DNA of 64,000 nt from Amycolatopsis alba DSM 44262 (GTDB lineage Bacteria > Actinomycetota > Actinomycetes > Mycobacteriales > Pseudonocardiaceae): NCBI RefSeq assembly GCF_000384215.1, contig NZ_KB913032.1, forward strand, positions 2,187,665 through 2,251,664, in the 5' to 3' direction. Position numbers and translations under genes: made by a program. Below the pieces are notes generated by a model, which saw only the letters and a list, made by a program, of their open reading frames with translations, was not told where the DNA came from and searched no databases. Shown here in pieces: positions 34,304-43,352 of this stretch. The first letter of the stretch is position 1. Each line of letters opens with the position of its first letter.

Positions 34304-36256
34304 ATGCGTCTTCTCGCCCGCGCACTCCTGACCGCCTGCACGCTCTCTCTGGCCGGGGTCGTCCCGGCGACAGCCGCCGAAAGCCCGCCACCACCGGTCG
34401 CGACCCCGCCGATGGGCTGGAACAGCTGGAACAAGTTCGGCTGCGACATCACCGAAGAGCTGATCCGGGAATCGGCCGACGCCATGGTTTCGTCCGGCAT
34501 GAAGGCCGCGGGCTACCAATACGTCAACATCGACGACTGCTGGGCCGAGAAGAACCGCACCGCGGGCGGGAAATACGAACCACATCGGACACGATTCCCC
34601 AGCGGGATCAAGGCGCTGGCCGACTACGTGCACGGAAAGGGCCTGAAACTCGGCATCTACACCAGCGCGGGCACGGAAACCTGCGCGCGGACCATGCCCG
34701 GTTCGCTCGACCACGAAGACGTCGACGCGCAGACCTTCGCCGACTGGGGCGTGGATTACCTCAAATACGACAACTGCAACAACCAGGGCCGTCCCGCGCT
34801 GGAGCGGTACACGAAAATGGGCGACGCGCTGAAGAAGACCGGCCGCCCGATCGTCTACGCGCTCTGCGAATGGGGCGAGAACAAGCCCTGGGGCTGGGGC
34901 AAGGGCGCGGGGGCGCAATTGTGGCGCACCACCGGTGACATCAGCGACAACTGGGCCAGCATGACGAGCCTCCTCGACCAGCAGGTCGGGCTGGAGGGCT
35001 ATGCCGGTCCTGGCGGCTGGAACGACCCGGACATGCTCGAAGTCGGCAACGGCGGCATGACCGACACGGAATACCGGTCCCACTTCGCGCTCTGGTCGCT
35101 GCTCAACGCCCCGCTGCTGGCGGGGAACGACCTGCGCTCGATGTCCGACGCGACCAAGAAGATCTTGCTCAACAAGGATCTTCTCGCGGTCAACCAGGAC
35201 TGGGGCGGCAAGCAGGGGCACAAGGTCCGCGACGACGGCGACACCGAGGTCTGGGCCAAACCGATGTCCGACGGCTCGAACGTCGTCGTGCTGTTCAACC
35301 GCGGCGGCGCGCCCGCGACACTGTCCGCCACCGCCGCGGAGATCGGTGCCCCGGCCTCGGCCGGATACCGGGTCCGGGAGCTGTGGACCGGCGCCGAGAC
35401 CGAGTCCGCCGGAACCCTGCGGGCCGGGCTGCCGAGCCACGGTTCGGCGACCTACCGGGTCTGGCCGTCGAACCGGCCGGAGGCCGCGCCGCATACGACA
35501 CTTTCCTTGCGCTCTCCCGACTACGTCGCCGCCGACAAGCCGTTCACCACGACGCTGCGGGTGTTCAACGACGGCAGGACACCGGTGCGTTCGGGCACGG
35601 TGAAGCTGACGGTCGGCGCGGGCTGGAAACCGGACGGTGCCACCGAAGTGCGGATTCCCGCTGTCTCGCCGGGGAAGTCGTGGGAGCGGAGCTGGACCGT
35701 GCGCCCGTCGTCACCCGGCGGCGGCCACGTCGAGATCTCCGGGCGGATCGGCTACCGGACGTCCTGGGGCACGCGATCGCTGACCGCGGACGGAACCGCT
35801 CCCCTCGTGAAGCCTCCGGCCGCCGGGACGAGCGCGCTGTCGAAGGCGTCGTTCATGATGGCGGACAACGGCTACGGACCGGTGGAACGCGGGACCAGCA
35901 ACGGTGAATCGAGTGCCGGTGACGGCCACAAGATGAGCATCGGCGGGGTGACCTACGACGACGGGCTGGGCGTCCACGCGCCGTCGAAGGTCCGGCTCTA
36001 CCTCGGCGGCGGATGCACGTCGTTCACGTCGTCCGTCGGGGTCGACGACGAGAAGGCCGGGGGCAGCGTGGCCTTCGAGGTCGCCGGTGACGGCAAATCC
36101 CTGGCACACACCGGCGTGCTCAAGCGCGGTCAAGCCGCGCAGAAGCTTTCCGTGCCGTTGAGCGGGGTGCAGGTGCTCGACCTGGTCGTCACGGACGGCG
36201 GCGACGGCGTCGATTCCGACCACGCGGACTGGGCCGGTGCGGCCCTGACCTGCTGA
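34304..36256 (+). CDS. Secreted GH27 alpha-galactosidase with C-terminal NPCBM domain
   Basis: 650 residues, GGAGGAA ahead of ATG. A signal peptide runs to about TAA-ES (residue 25). The GH27 barrel starts at PPMGWNSWNKFGCDI; the nucleophile is Asp156 (YLKYDNC) and the acid/base is probably Asp212 (GDISDNW). A beta-sandwich ends near 390, an Ig-like NPCBM-associated domain spans ~395-480 and an NPCBM domain ~505-650 ends the protein (GLGVHAPSKVRLYLGGGCTSFTSSVGVDDE). It would release terminal alpha-galactose from plant oligosaccharides or galactomannan. No sugar regulator or transporter is adjacent; TTTGTTCAAA at 34271 is a weak dyad. Confidence 0.93.
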   Translation: MRLLARALLTACTLSLAGVVPATAAESPPPPVATPPMGWNSWNKFGCDITEELIRESADAMVSSGMKAAGYQYVNIDDCWAEKNRTAGGKYEPHRTRFPSGIKALADYVHGKGLKLGIYTSAGTETCARTMPGSLDHEDVDAQTFADWGVDYLKYDNCNNQGRPALERYTKMGDALKKTGRPIVYALCEWGENKPWGWGKGAGAQLWRTTGDISDNWASMTSLLDQQVGLEGYAGPGGWNDPDMLEVGNGGMTDTEYRSHFALWSLLNAPLLAGNDLRSMSDATKKILLNKDLLAVNQDWGGKQGHKVRDDGDTEVWAKPMSDGSNVVVLFNRGGAPATLSATAAEIGAPASAGYRVRELWTGAETESAGTLRAGLPSHGSATYRVWPSNRPEAAPHTTLSLRSPDYVAADKPFTTTLRVFNDGRTPVRSGTVKLTVGAGWKPDGATEVRIPAVSPGKSWERSWTVRPSSPGGGHVEISGRIGYRTSWGTRSLTADGTAPLVKPPAAGTSALSKASFMMADNGYGPVERGTSNGESSAGDGHKMSIGGVTYDDGLGVHAPSKVRLYLGGGCTSFTSSVGVDDEKAGGSVAFEVAGDGKSLAHTGVLKRGQAAQKLSVPLSGVQVLDLVVTDGGDGVDSDHADWAGAALTC

Positions 36257-36284
36257 CGGTCCAAGCACGCGCCCCGCTGGTCGT

Positions 36285-36337
36285 GTTGCGAAAGCCACTT
36301 TCGCAACCTTCAACGTTGCGAAAGTGGCTTTCGCAAC
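36285..36337. repeat. 23-bp perfect inverted repeat whose arms are themselves hairpins
   Basis: The arms 36285-36307 and 36315-36337 are exact complements with a 7-nt spacer. Each arm can also fold alone (GTTGCGAAA with TTTCGCAAC around 5 nt). It can therefore form either one long stem or two small ones. It lies after the alpha-galactosidase gene. Confidence 0.8.
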
Positions 36338-36382
36338 GCGCCCTCCCCGCCAGACCGCGCTGGACCCCAGGGGATCGCGGGT

Positions 36383-36428
36383 CTCGTGAGTGGTAAGGCC
36401 GACGAGAACCGTCCTTACCACTCACGAG
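36383..36428. terminator. 16-bp perfect hairpin (CTCGTGAGTGGT family)
   Basis: The arms 36383-36398 and 36413-36428 are exact complements. The core CTCGTGAGTGGT and the loop GAACCGT match the hairpin at 29537-29594. It overlaps the stop codon of the GntR gene. Confidence 0.72.
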
Positions 36429-37117
36429 CCACGGCGCTCGTAAGCGGCCAGAAGCTGCCTTTCGGCATCCCGCAGGTACTTCTCCAGTGCCGTCTCCGCG
36501 GGCCCGAACCGCCCTCGCTCCAGGTCCCGCACGATCCGCTCGTGCCGTTCCAGGAACGGCTCGAAGAACGCGCGCGTGTTCTCCGTCAGCACGAAGAAGA
36601 GCCGCGTCTCCGCCAGCACCTGCCGCATCGTCGTGCTGACCCGCTCGCTGCCCGCCAGATCGCCCACCGCCTGATGGAACGCGATACTCGCGGTCCCGAC
36701 AGCCTGCCAGTCGCCTTCGTCGGCCGCCGCACGGCCTTCCCGCACGGCGGCCACGAGGCCGGAAAGGTCTACAGTGGACAATTCCGAAGCGCGCCGCAGC
36801 GCACCGCATTCGGTGACCCGCCGCATGACGTAGAGATCCGAGATGTCCTGCGCGGTCAGTTCCCGCACGAACACGCCGCGGTTGAGTTCGTGCACCGCGA
36901 GCCGCTCGTGCGCCAGCAGCTGGAAGGACTCGCGCAGGGTGTTGCGCGAAACACCCAGCGCGGCACTGATCGACGGCTCGGAAAGCCTCGACCCCGGCGG
37001 GAAAACGCCTTCGGAGATGCGCTGGCGCAGGATCTCGGCGACCCGTTCGGCGGTCCCGCTCCGCTCCAGCAAGGGTCTGTCGCGGGCCAGCGTCTTCTCC
37101 GCGTCCACAGTGGACAT
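36422..37117 (-). CDS. FadR-type GntR regulator (FCD domain)
   Basis: 231 residues from ATG 37117; GTG 37132 is an alternative overlapping the upstream gene. The winged HTH (AERVAEILRQRISEGVFPPGSRLSEPSISAALGVSRNTLRESFQLLAHERLAV) is followed by a helical FCD domain (FHQAVGDLAGSERV, RHERIVRDLERGRF) with candidate metal-binding His. It is the last gene of the TPP/HyuA/HyuB/SDR operon, 4 nt after the SDR stop. It probably controls that operon through the palindrome at 43321-43335. Confidence 0.88.
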   Translation of the reverse strand: MSTVDAEKTLARDRPLLERSGTAERVAEILRQRISEGVFPPGSRLSEPSISAALGVSRNTLRESFQLLAHERLAVHELNRGVFVRELTAQDISDLYVMRRVTECGALRRASELSTVDLSGLVAAVREGRAAADEGDWQAVGTASIAFHQAVGDLAGSERVSTTMRQVLAETRLFFVLTENTRAFFEPFLERHERIVRDLERGRFGPAETALEKYLRDAERQLLAAYERRGS

Positions 37118-37121
37118 GGCG

Positions 37122-37913
37122 TTACCTGACACCGAGTTCGAAATCGAGACTGTACCGGTTCCCCGGCATCGCGCCTGCGGCCTTGGCGCCGTCGATCGGG
37201 AGCGCGACCCCGTTGATGAACCGCGATTCGTCGCTCGCCAGGAAGACGACGGCTTTCGCGACCTCCCACGCCTCGCCGACCCGTCCGGCGGGCGTGCTCG
37301 CGGTCAGCTGGTGCTGCTTGGCTTCGAACTCTTCCGGCGACGCGAGGGTACCGCGCAGCATGTCGGTGTCGATGGCACCAGGGTTGACGGTGTTCGCGCG
37401 GATCCCCTGATGCGCGTGCGCCACGGCGATCGACTTCGTCAGGCCGACCAGCGCGTGTTTGGTGGCGTTGTACACCGGGTCGGCGGGGCGGCCCATCATC
37501 CCGCCGTTGGACGACGTCGTGATGATGCTGCCCGCCTTGTTCGCGATCATGTGCGGCAGCACCGCGCGCGTGCCGAGGAAGGCCGCGCGCACGTTCAGCG
37601 CGAAGATGTTGTCGAATTCCGCCAAGGTGGTGTCGGCCAGCGGCTTGCCGAGGTGGATGCCGACGTTGTTGAACAGTACGTCGATCCGGCCGGTTTCGGC
37701 GAGCACGCCGCGCACGAACTCGTCGACCTGGTCCTCGTCGGTGGCGTCCACAAGGGAGTGTGCCGCGCCTTCGACGGTTTCCGCGGGTTCGCGGATGTCG
37801 CTGGAGAACACGGTCGCGCCTTCGGCGACGAACTCCTTCACGGTGGCGACCCCGATGCCCCTCGCGCCACCGAAGACCACCGCGACCTTGCCTGCCAGCC
37901 GGCCCATGCTCAT
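37122..37913 (-). CDS. Short-chain dehydrogenase/reductase of the HyuAB operon
   Basis: 263 residues with all classical SDR motifs: GGARGIG near residue 15, NNVGIH, TTSSNGG catalytic Ser, VYNATKHAL (YxxxK) and VNPGAIDTDM. The end, VALPIDGAKAAGAMPGNRYSLDFELGVR, has a longer tail than usual. The start overlaps the HyuB stop by ATGA. It probably oxidises a hydroxy intermediate of the operon pathway. Confidence 0.9.
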   Translation of the reverse strand: MSMGRLAGKVAVVFGGARGIGVATVKEFVAEGATVFSSDIREPAETVEGAAHSLVDATDEDQVDEFVRGVLAETGRIDVLFNNVGIHLGKPLADTTLAEFDNIFALNVRAAFLGTRAVLPHMIANKAGSIITTSSNGGMMGRPADPVYNATKHALVGLTKSIAVAHAHQGIRANTVNPGAIDTDMLRGTLASPEEFEAKQHQLTASTPAGRVGEAWEVAKAVVFLASDESRFINGVALPIDGAKAAGAMPGNRYSLDFELGVR

Positions 37914-39619
37914 TTTCTCCCTCTCGACGAAACCGCCGTGTAGTCCTCCGGAAGGCGCACGAGCGCCTCGGGATCTCCGTGATAGGTGACTTCGACGCCG
38001 TACAGCTCGAGCGCCGCTCTCGGCGAGACGTATCCCTCGACGACGTCGGCGAGCACGGCTTCCGGATCCCGCTCGAACGGGTCACCGTAACCACCGCCAC
38101 CGGGCAGGAACACGTTCACCATGTCGTGCGGGCTCAGGTTCACCCGGCTCTTGGACGGCAAGGCACCACTGGTCAGCTCGAACCGGCCGACGGCACCATC
38201 ATGCCCCGAGTCCACACCGGACGCAGGGCGGCGGAGCCGATCGACGTTCCCGTTGACACTCCACGAGATCTCGCCGCGTGCGGCCATCGTGGTGCACTGG
38301 CCGAGGCCGCCGCGCCACCGCCCGGCACCTCCGGAGTCCGTACGCAGCGCGCGTTCACGCTGGATCAGCGGTGCCATCGTCTCGATGACCTCGGTCGGCG
38401 TGGACCGGAGCCCGCTCGGGAATCCCGTGGTGGTGAGTCCGTCCTTTGTGGACCTCGCACCGATCCCGCCGGTCTGGAAGACGTTGAGCATGAACTCGCG
38501 GCCCTCGGCGTCGGTACCGCGCCAGATCGTCATCCACAACGCGTCCGCGCTGTGCGCCAAGGCGTTGCCGGGCAGGGCTTCGTGCAGGGCGGCGATCAGC
38601 AGCGACGGCAGGAAGTGCCCGATCAGGTGACGAGACGCGACCGGCGCCGGCGGCGTGCAGTTGAGCACCGATCCCTCCGGCGCGGTGACGTGCACCGGCC
38701 GGAAGGAACCCGCGTTATGCGGCACTTCCGGGGAAATGGCCGCCTTGACCGCGAACGAGGCATACGCCCTGGTGTAGTTCAGGACGACGTTGATCCCGCG
38801 CCGGCTTTGCGGGGACGACCCGGCGAAATCGAGGTGGATCTCCTCGCCGTCGATGGTCACGGCGACCTTGAGGACGACTTCCTCGTCCTCGAAGCCGTCG
38901 GTCACCAGCTCGCTGGTGTACGTGCCGTCCGGCAGTTTCGCCAGCGCGTCACGCAGCGCCCGCTCGGAACGGTTCATGATCTCCGCGGCGACGTCGTCCA
39001 GCGAATCGAGGGCGAATTCCTCCAGCAGCCGCACCAGACTGGCGGCGCCGACCTCGTTCCCGGTGACCTGCGCGTACAGATCGCCGATGGTCTCTTCCGG
39101 GGTGCGGACGTTCGCGCGGATCAGCAGTTCGAGATCCGCGTTGACCTCGCCCGCGCGGAGGAACTTCATGATCGGCAGGCGCAGGCCCTCTTCGAAGACC
39201 TCGGTGGCTTCGGCGGAAACCAGACGGCCGCCGATGTCCGGGGCGTGACAGCAGGAAGCGAACCACGCGACCAGCCGTCCCCGCAGGAACACCGGCGTGG
39301 CGACGGTGATGTCGTTGATCTGCCCGGCCGTCTGCCACGGATCGTTGGTGAGCAGGACGTCGCCCGGCTCAAGGGTCTCCGGCGGGTACGCGGCGACGAA
39401 ATGCCGCATCCCGGTCGCCATCGCGTTGATGTGGCCGGGGGTCCCGCCGACGGACTGGCCGATCATCTCACCGCGCGAGTCGAACACCGCGCAGGCGAGA
39501 TCGAGCGATTCCCGCACCACGGAGGAGAACGCGGTGTTGACGAGCGCGTTCTGCTGCTCCGCGAGGATCGAATGCAGCCGGTTTCCCAGCACACCGACCA
39601 AGATCGGGTCGACGCTCAC
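37910..39619 (-). CDS. Hydantoinase B / oxoprolinase-type subunit
   Basis: 569 residues from a GTG overlapping the HyuA stop (GTGA). HyuB landmarks: PILVGVLGNRLHSILAEQ, FDSRGEMIGQSVGGTPGHINAMATGMRHF, GDVLLTNDPWQTAGQINDITV and the C-terminal LSPHDMVNVFLPGGGGYGDPFERDPEAV. It partners with HyuA in ATP-dependent opening of hydantoin or oxoproline rings, or in carboxylation of ketones as in acetone carboxylase. The operon context does not decide which. Confidence 0.9.
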   Translation of the reverse strand: MSVDPILVGVLGNRLHSILAEQQNALVNTAFSSVVRESLDLACAVFDSRGEMIGQSVGGTPGHINAMATGMRHFVAAYPPETLEPGDVLLTNDPWQTAGQINDITVATPVFLRGRLVAWFASCCHAPDIGGRLVSAEATEVFEEGLRLPIMKFLRAGEVNADLELLIRANVRTPEETIGDLYAQVTGNEVGAASLVRLLEEFALDSLDDVAAEIMNRSERALRDALAKLPDGTYTSELVTDGFEDEEVVLKVAVTIDGEEIHLDFAGSSPQSRRGINVVLNYTRAYASFAVKAAISPEVPHNAGSFRPVHVTAPEGSVLNCTPPAPVASRHLIGHFLPSLLIAALHEALPGNALAHSADALWMTIWRGTDAEGREFMLNVFQTGGIGARSTKDGLTTTGFPSGLRSTPTEVIETMAPLIQRERALRTDSGGAGRWRGGLGQCTTMAARGEISWSVNGNVDRLRRPASGVDSGHDGAVGRFELTSGALPSKSRVNLSPHDMVNVFLPGGGGYGDPFERDPEAVLADVVEGYVSPRAALELYGVEVTYHGDPEALVRLPEDYTAVSSRGRK

Positions 39620-41676
39620 ACCGTCACCACCAGGCTGGCGTCTTCGCCGACCACGCAGCGCGCACCCGGAGGAACGACCACGGTGGACTCTCGTTCCTCC
39701 ACGATGGCAGGGCCCTCGACACGATCACCCGGCTTGAGCAGATACCGGTCGAACACCGCTGTGTCGACAAAGCCACCTTCGGCGGGAAAGTACGCCGGAC
39801 GAGATCCCTTGCGCGCGTCGCCCTCGGCTTCGGCACCCGCGAGTTCCAGTGTGACCTCGGGTGCCGGGCCGCTGGAGACGACCCGCCAGTTGAGCACCTC
39901 GATCCCGACGTCCGGACCGGTCCGCCGGTACAGCGTCCGATAGGTCTCGGTGAACGCGCCGATCAGTGACTCCGGCCAGTTCCCCGGCTCGACCGGCACA
40001 CGGATCTCGTAGCCCTGCCCGGAATACCGCATCTCGGCGATCCGGCGGTGCGTCACCTTCGCACCGTCCACACCGGACTTCTCCAGCAGCTCCCCGCCTT
40101 CGGCCTCCATCTCGGTGAACAGCGCGTCGACCTGGTCCCACGAGAGATCGAGGACCGCCGAACGCGCCGAGCGCACGAAATCGAAGGCCAGCGGCGCGGT
40201 GAGGAATCCCGCCGCGCTCAGCACCCCGGCCGCCGGAGGGGCGACCATCTCGGGGGCGCCGAGCGCCCGCGCCACGCCGGCACCGTGCACCGGACCGGCG
40301 CCGCCGAAAGTGAACATCGGCAGCTTCGCCGGATCCTTGCCCCGCTCGACGGTGTGGACGCGGGCGGCGTTGGCCATGTCCTCGTTGACGCTGGTGTGGA
40401 TGCCCCAAGCGGCCGCTTCGACGCTGACGCCGAGCGGTCCGGCGATCTTCGAGCGGATCGCCTCGCGGGCGCCCTCGGCGTCCAAAGTCATTCCGCCGCC
40501 GAGGAAATATCCGGGATCCAGGTAACCGAGCACGAGGTCGGCGTCGGTCACGGTCGGTTCGGTGCCGCCTCGCCCGTAGCAGACCGGACCGGGCTCGGAC
40601 CCCGCCGAATCCGGGCCGACGGTGAGCAGGCCGAGCGCGCCGATGCGGGCGATCGAACCGCCACCGACACCGATTTCGATCATGTCGGTGACCGGGACCT
40701 TGACCGGCAGCCCGGATCCCGGCAGCAGCCGGTACTTCCGGTCCACTTCGAACTCATGGGTCACCAGCGGCGTGCCGCCGGAGATCATGCACAGCTTCGC
40801 CGTCGTGCCGCCCATGTCGAAGGCCAGCAGATCCTCGACACCGGCCGCGCGCCCGATCGCGGACGCGGCCAGCGCCCCGCCCGCCGGACCGGATTCGAGG
40901 ATGCGGATGGGGTGGCGCGCTGCCGTGTCGACGGTCGCGATGCCGCCGTTGGACAGCATGATGTGCGGCGACGGGCGCACCCCGGCCTCGTGCAGGCGCC
41001 GTTCCAGATCGCGCAGATACCGTTCGGTGAGGTCCTGGACGTACACGTTCGCGACCGTGGTGGACGCGCGTTCGAACTCACGGATCTCCGGGACGACCTC
41101 GCTGGACAGCGCGATCCGCAACCTCGGCGCGACGTCGCGGAGCACCTCGGCGGCCCGGCGTTCGTGCGCGGGATTCGTGAAGGCGTGCAGGAAACAGATC
41201 GCGACCGCGTCGATCCCGCGGGCGTCGAGTTCGCCTCCGAGCCGCGCGACGTACTCCTCGTCCAGTCCTGTGTGGACGGTACCGTCCGCGAGGATCCGTT
41301 CCGGGACGTCGAAGCGCAGATGGCGCGGGACCAGCGGCGTGGGGAGTTCGATGAGCAGGTCGTACAGCTCGTACCGATGTTCGCGCCGCATCTCCAGCAT
41401 GTCACGGAAACCGGCGGTCGCCAGCAGCGCGGTGCGGGCTCCCTTGCGTTCGATCAGCGCGTTCGTGACGAGGGTGGTGCCGTGCACGAACTGCTCGACG
41501 TCCGCCGCGTCCAGCCCGGCATCGGCGAGGGTCCTTTTCAGACCTTCCTCGACAGCGCGAGCGGGCTCGTCGTGCGTCGTCAGTACCTTGCCGACGGCGA
41601 CGACACCCGTCTCGTCGAGCACGCAGAGATCGGTGAAGGTCCCGCCGATGTCCACGCCGACACGGAGCCCGGTCAC
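39616..41676 (-). CDS. Hydantoinase A / oxoprolinase-type subunit
   Basis: 686 residues from a GTG overlapping the TPP-gene stop (GTGA). An actin-like ATPase start (RVGVDIGGTFTDLCVLDE), the HGTTLVTNALIERKGARTALL block, LAFDMGGTTAKLC and FGGAGPVHGAGVARALG are all typical of HyuA. It works as the ATP-using partner of the downstream HyuB. N-methylhydantoinase, 5-oxoprolinase and acetone/acetophenone carboxylase subunits share these motifs. Confidence 0.92.
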   Translation of the reverse strand: MTGLRVGVDIGGTFTDLCVLDETGVVAVGKVLTTHDEPARAVEEGLKRTLADAGLDAADVEQFVHGTTLVTNALIERKGARTALLATAGFRDMLEMRREHRYELYDLLIELPTPLVPRHLRFDVPERILADGTVHTGLDEEYVARLGGELDARGIDAVAICFLHAFTNPAHERRAAEVLRDVAPRLRIALSSEVVPEIREFERASTTVANVYVQDLTERYLRDLERRLHEAGVRPSPHIMLSNGGIATVDTAARHPIRILESGPAGGALAASAIGRAAGVEDLLAFDMGGTTAKLCMISGGTPLVTHEFEVDRKYRLLPGSGLPVKVPVTDMIEIGVGGGSIARIGALGLLTVGPDSAGSEPGPVCYGRGGTEPTVTDADLVLGYLDPGYFLGGGMTLDAEGAREAIRSKIAGPLGVSVEAAAWGIHTSVNEDMANAARVHTVERGKDPAKLPMFTFGGAGPVHGAGVARALGAPEMVAPPAAGVLSAAGFLTAPLAFDFVRSARSAVLDLSWDQVDALFTEMEAEGGELLEKSGVDGAKVTHRRIAEMRYSGQGYEIRVPVEPGNWPESLIGAFTETYRTLYRRTGPDVGIEVLNWRVVSSGPAPEVTLELAGAEAEGDARKGSRPAYFPAEGGFVDTAVFDRYLLKPGDRVEGPAIVEERESTVVVPPGARCVVGEDASLVVTV

Positions 41677-43304
41677 GAAGAACCCTTGCGATACCAGCGC
41701 GGCGAGGTGTTGAGCGGTGGCGCCATCTTCGCGCGGACGACCAGCACGTTCGGCTCGTCGGACTCGACGAACTCGCCGAGCAGCCGCCGGAACGCGCGCC
41801 CGAAGCCGGACACGCGATCGGCGTGCACTCCGAAAGACCTCGCCAGTCCGACGAAATCGGGGCTGTCCCAGTCGACGCCCCGGCGTGGCAGCCCGGCGCG
41901 GTCCTGGTCGTAGCGAAGCATGCCGTAACCGCCGTCGTCGACGACGATCACCGTGACCGGCAACTGCTCCTGCGCCAGCGTGGCAAGATCACCGCAGCCG
42001 AACAGGAAACCGCCGTCGCCGCTGATACAGATCGCGCGGCCGGTGCCCGCGGCACCGGCGCCGAGCGCGGCGGGGAAGCCGTACCCGAGGGTGCCCCAGC
42101 CCATCGGGTACGCGAGTTTGCGCGGGGCGCGGACACGGTGGAACCCGCCGATCCAGTACCCGGCGACGCACATGTCCGCGACCACGACCGCGTCCGGCGG
42201 CAGCACCTCGTCCAAAGTGGACAGAAGATCCGCGGCCTGCGGCTCCTCTTCCTTGATCCGCTGCCGGACACGGGCGGAGACCTTGGCGAGCCTGCCGACG
42301 AGCGCCGCGATCCCGGACCGCTCCTCGACTTTCAGCGCCTCGGTGAGCACCTTGGCGTCGCCGACCAGCGTGATGTCCGGCTGATAGTTCTTGGCCGCGT
42401 CGTCCGGGTCGACGTTGATCGCGATGAGCTTCTTCGGCTGTGGCATCAGCCAGTTCTGCGTCATCAGCCCGTCGAAGTCGGTGCCGATGGCGAGGACGAC
42501 GTCGGCCTCGTCCCACAGCGCGCCGACCTCGGGCGCGTGCACCGGATTCGGGGCGAGACAGGGATGGTCGACCGAAAGGAGCCCGCGCGCGCCGAACGTG
42601 GTGAGCACCGGCGCGGCCAGCCGTTCGGCGAGCTTGCCGATCGCCTCGCCCGCCTCGGCGCGCAGCGCGCCGCCGCCCGCCCAGATCAGCGGCCTGTCGG
42701 CAGTGGCCAGTAGCGCCTCGGCCTCGGTGAGATCCGGGATCTCGGACGGCCGGGCGTGCGACCGCGGCGGACGGCGCGCGGGCGTCCGCTCGGACAGGAA
42801 GTCGGTGGGGATGCCGAGGTAGACCGGCCCGCTCTGCGGCTGGAGCGCGAGCCGGGCCGCGCGGTGCAGGGTGGCGGCGACCTGGTCCGCGCTCGGGACG
42901 GTGAACCCGGCCTTCGTGACCGGCGCGAACATCGCCTGCTGATCCGACGTCTCGTGCAGCACACCGCGGACCACGCCGGGCCGCCGCAGCGTGGACGGGA
43001 TGTCGGTCGCGATGATCAGCACCGGCGCGGCCGAAGCCATGGCCTCGCCGACGGCGGCGAGCGTGTTCGCCGCGCCGGGCCCCGTGGTCACCAGCGCGAC
43101 CCCGAGCTTGCCCGTCGCGCGGGCGTAACCGTCGGCCGCGTATCCGGCCGTCTGCTCGTGCCGGACGCCGACGAGCCGGATGTCCGTATCGGCCAGTGCC
43201 TCCCATAACGGCAGGTTGTGCACCCCAGGGAGACCGAAGACGACTTCGGTCCCCAGAGCGGTCAGCGCGTCGACGAGATGCTGGGCTCCGGTGGGTGCAG
43301 GCAC
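41673..43304 (-). CDS. Thiamine diphosphate-dependent enzyme (acetolactate synthase-like)
   Basis: 543 residues from a GTG. The N-terminal pyrimidine-binding domain has the catalytic Glu in GVRHEQTAGYAADGYAR. The central domain starts near 190, and the C-terminal domain carries the ThDP motif SGDGGFLFGCGDLATLAQEQLPVTVIVVDDGGYGM. It matches the large family of acetolactate synthase, glyoxylate carboligase and oxalyl-CoA or phenylpyruvate decarboxylases. No small regulatory subunit is nearby, so branched-chain synthesis is unlikely. It is the first gene of a five-gene coupled operon. Confidence 0.9.
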   Translation of the reverse strand: MPAPTGAQHLVDALTALGTEVVFGLPGVHNLPLWEALADTDIRLVGVRHEQTAGYAADGYARATGKLGVALVTTGPGAANTLAAVGEAMASAAPVLIIATDIPSTLRRPGVVRGVLHETSDQQAMFAPVTKAGFTVPSADQVAATLHRAARLALQPQSGPVYLGIPTDFLSERTPARRPPRSHARPSEIPDLTEAEALLATADRPLIWAGGGALRAEAGEAIGKLAERLAAPVLTTFGARGLLSVDHPCLAPNPVHAPEVGALWDEADVVLAIGTDFDGLMTQNWLMPQPKKLIAINVDPDDAAKNYQPDITLVGDAKVLTEALKVEERSGIAALVGRLAKVSARVRQRIKEEEPQAADLLSTLDEVLPPDAVVVADMCVAGYWIGGFHRVRAPRKLAYPMGWGTLGYGFPAALGAGAAGTGRAICISGDGGFLFGCGDLATLAQEQLPVTVIVVDDGGYGMLRYDQDRAGLPRRGVDWDSPDFVGLARSFGVHADRVSGFGRAFRRLLGEFVESDEPNVLVVRAKMAPPLNTSPRWYRKGSS

Positions 43305-43320
43305 CCCGCCGATAGTGCCA

Positions 43321-43335
43321 GATCGTTCAACGATC
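43321..43335. promoter_or_regulatory. Perfect palindrome GATCGTTCAACGATC, candidate GntR operator
   Basis: Two 7-bp arms flank a central C, with the GT-N-AC core typical of FadR-type sites. It lies 16 nt upstream of the TPP-gene start, that is, at the head of the operon that ends with its own GntR gene. Confidence 0.55.
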
Positions 43336-43352
43336 CAGCAACCATCGTGACG

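Noticed and set aside
37760..39943. 727-codon frame opposite HyuB and SDR
   Set aside because: Shadow of the GC codon pattern; HyuA/HyuB/SDR coupling by 4-nt overlaps confirms the other strand.
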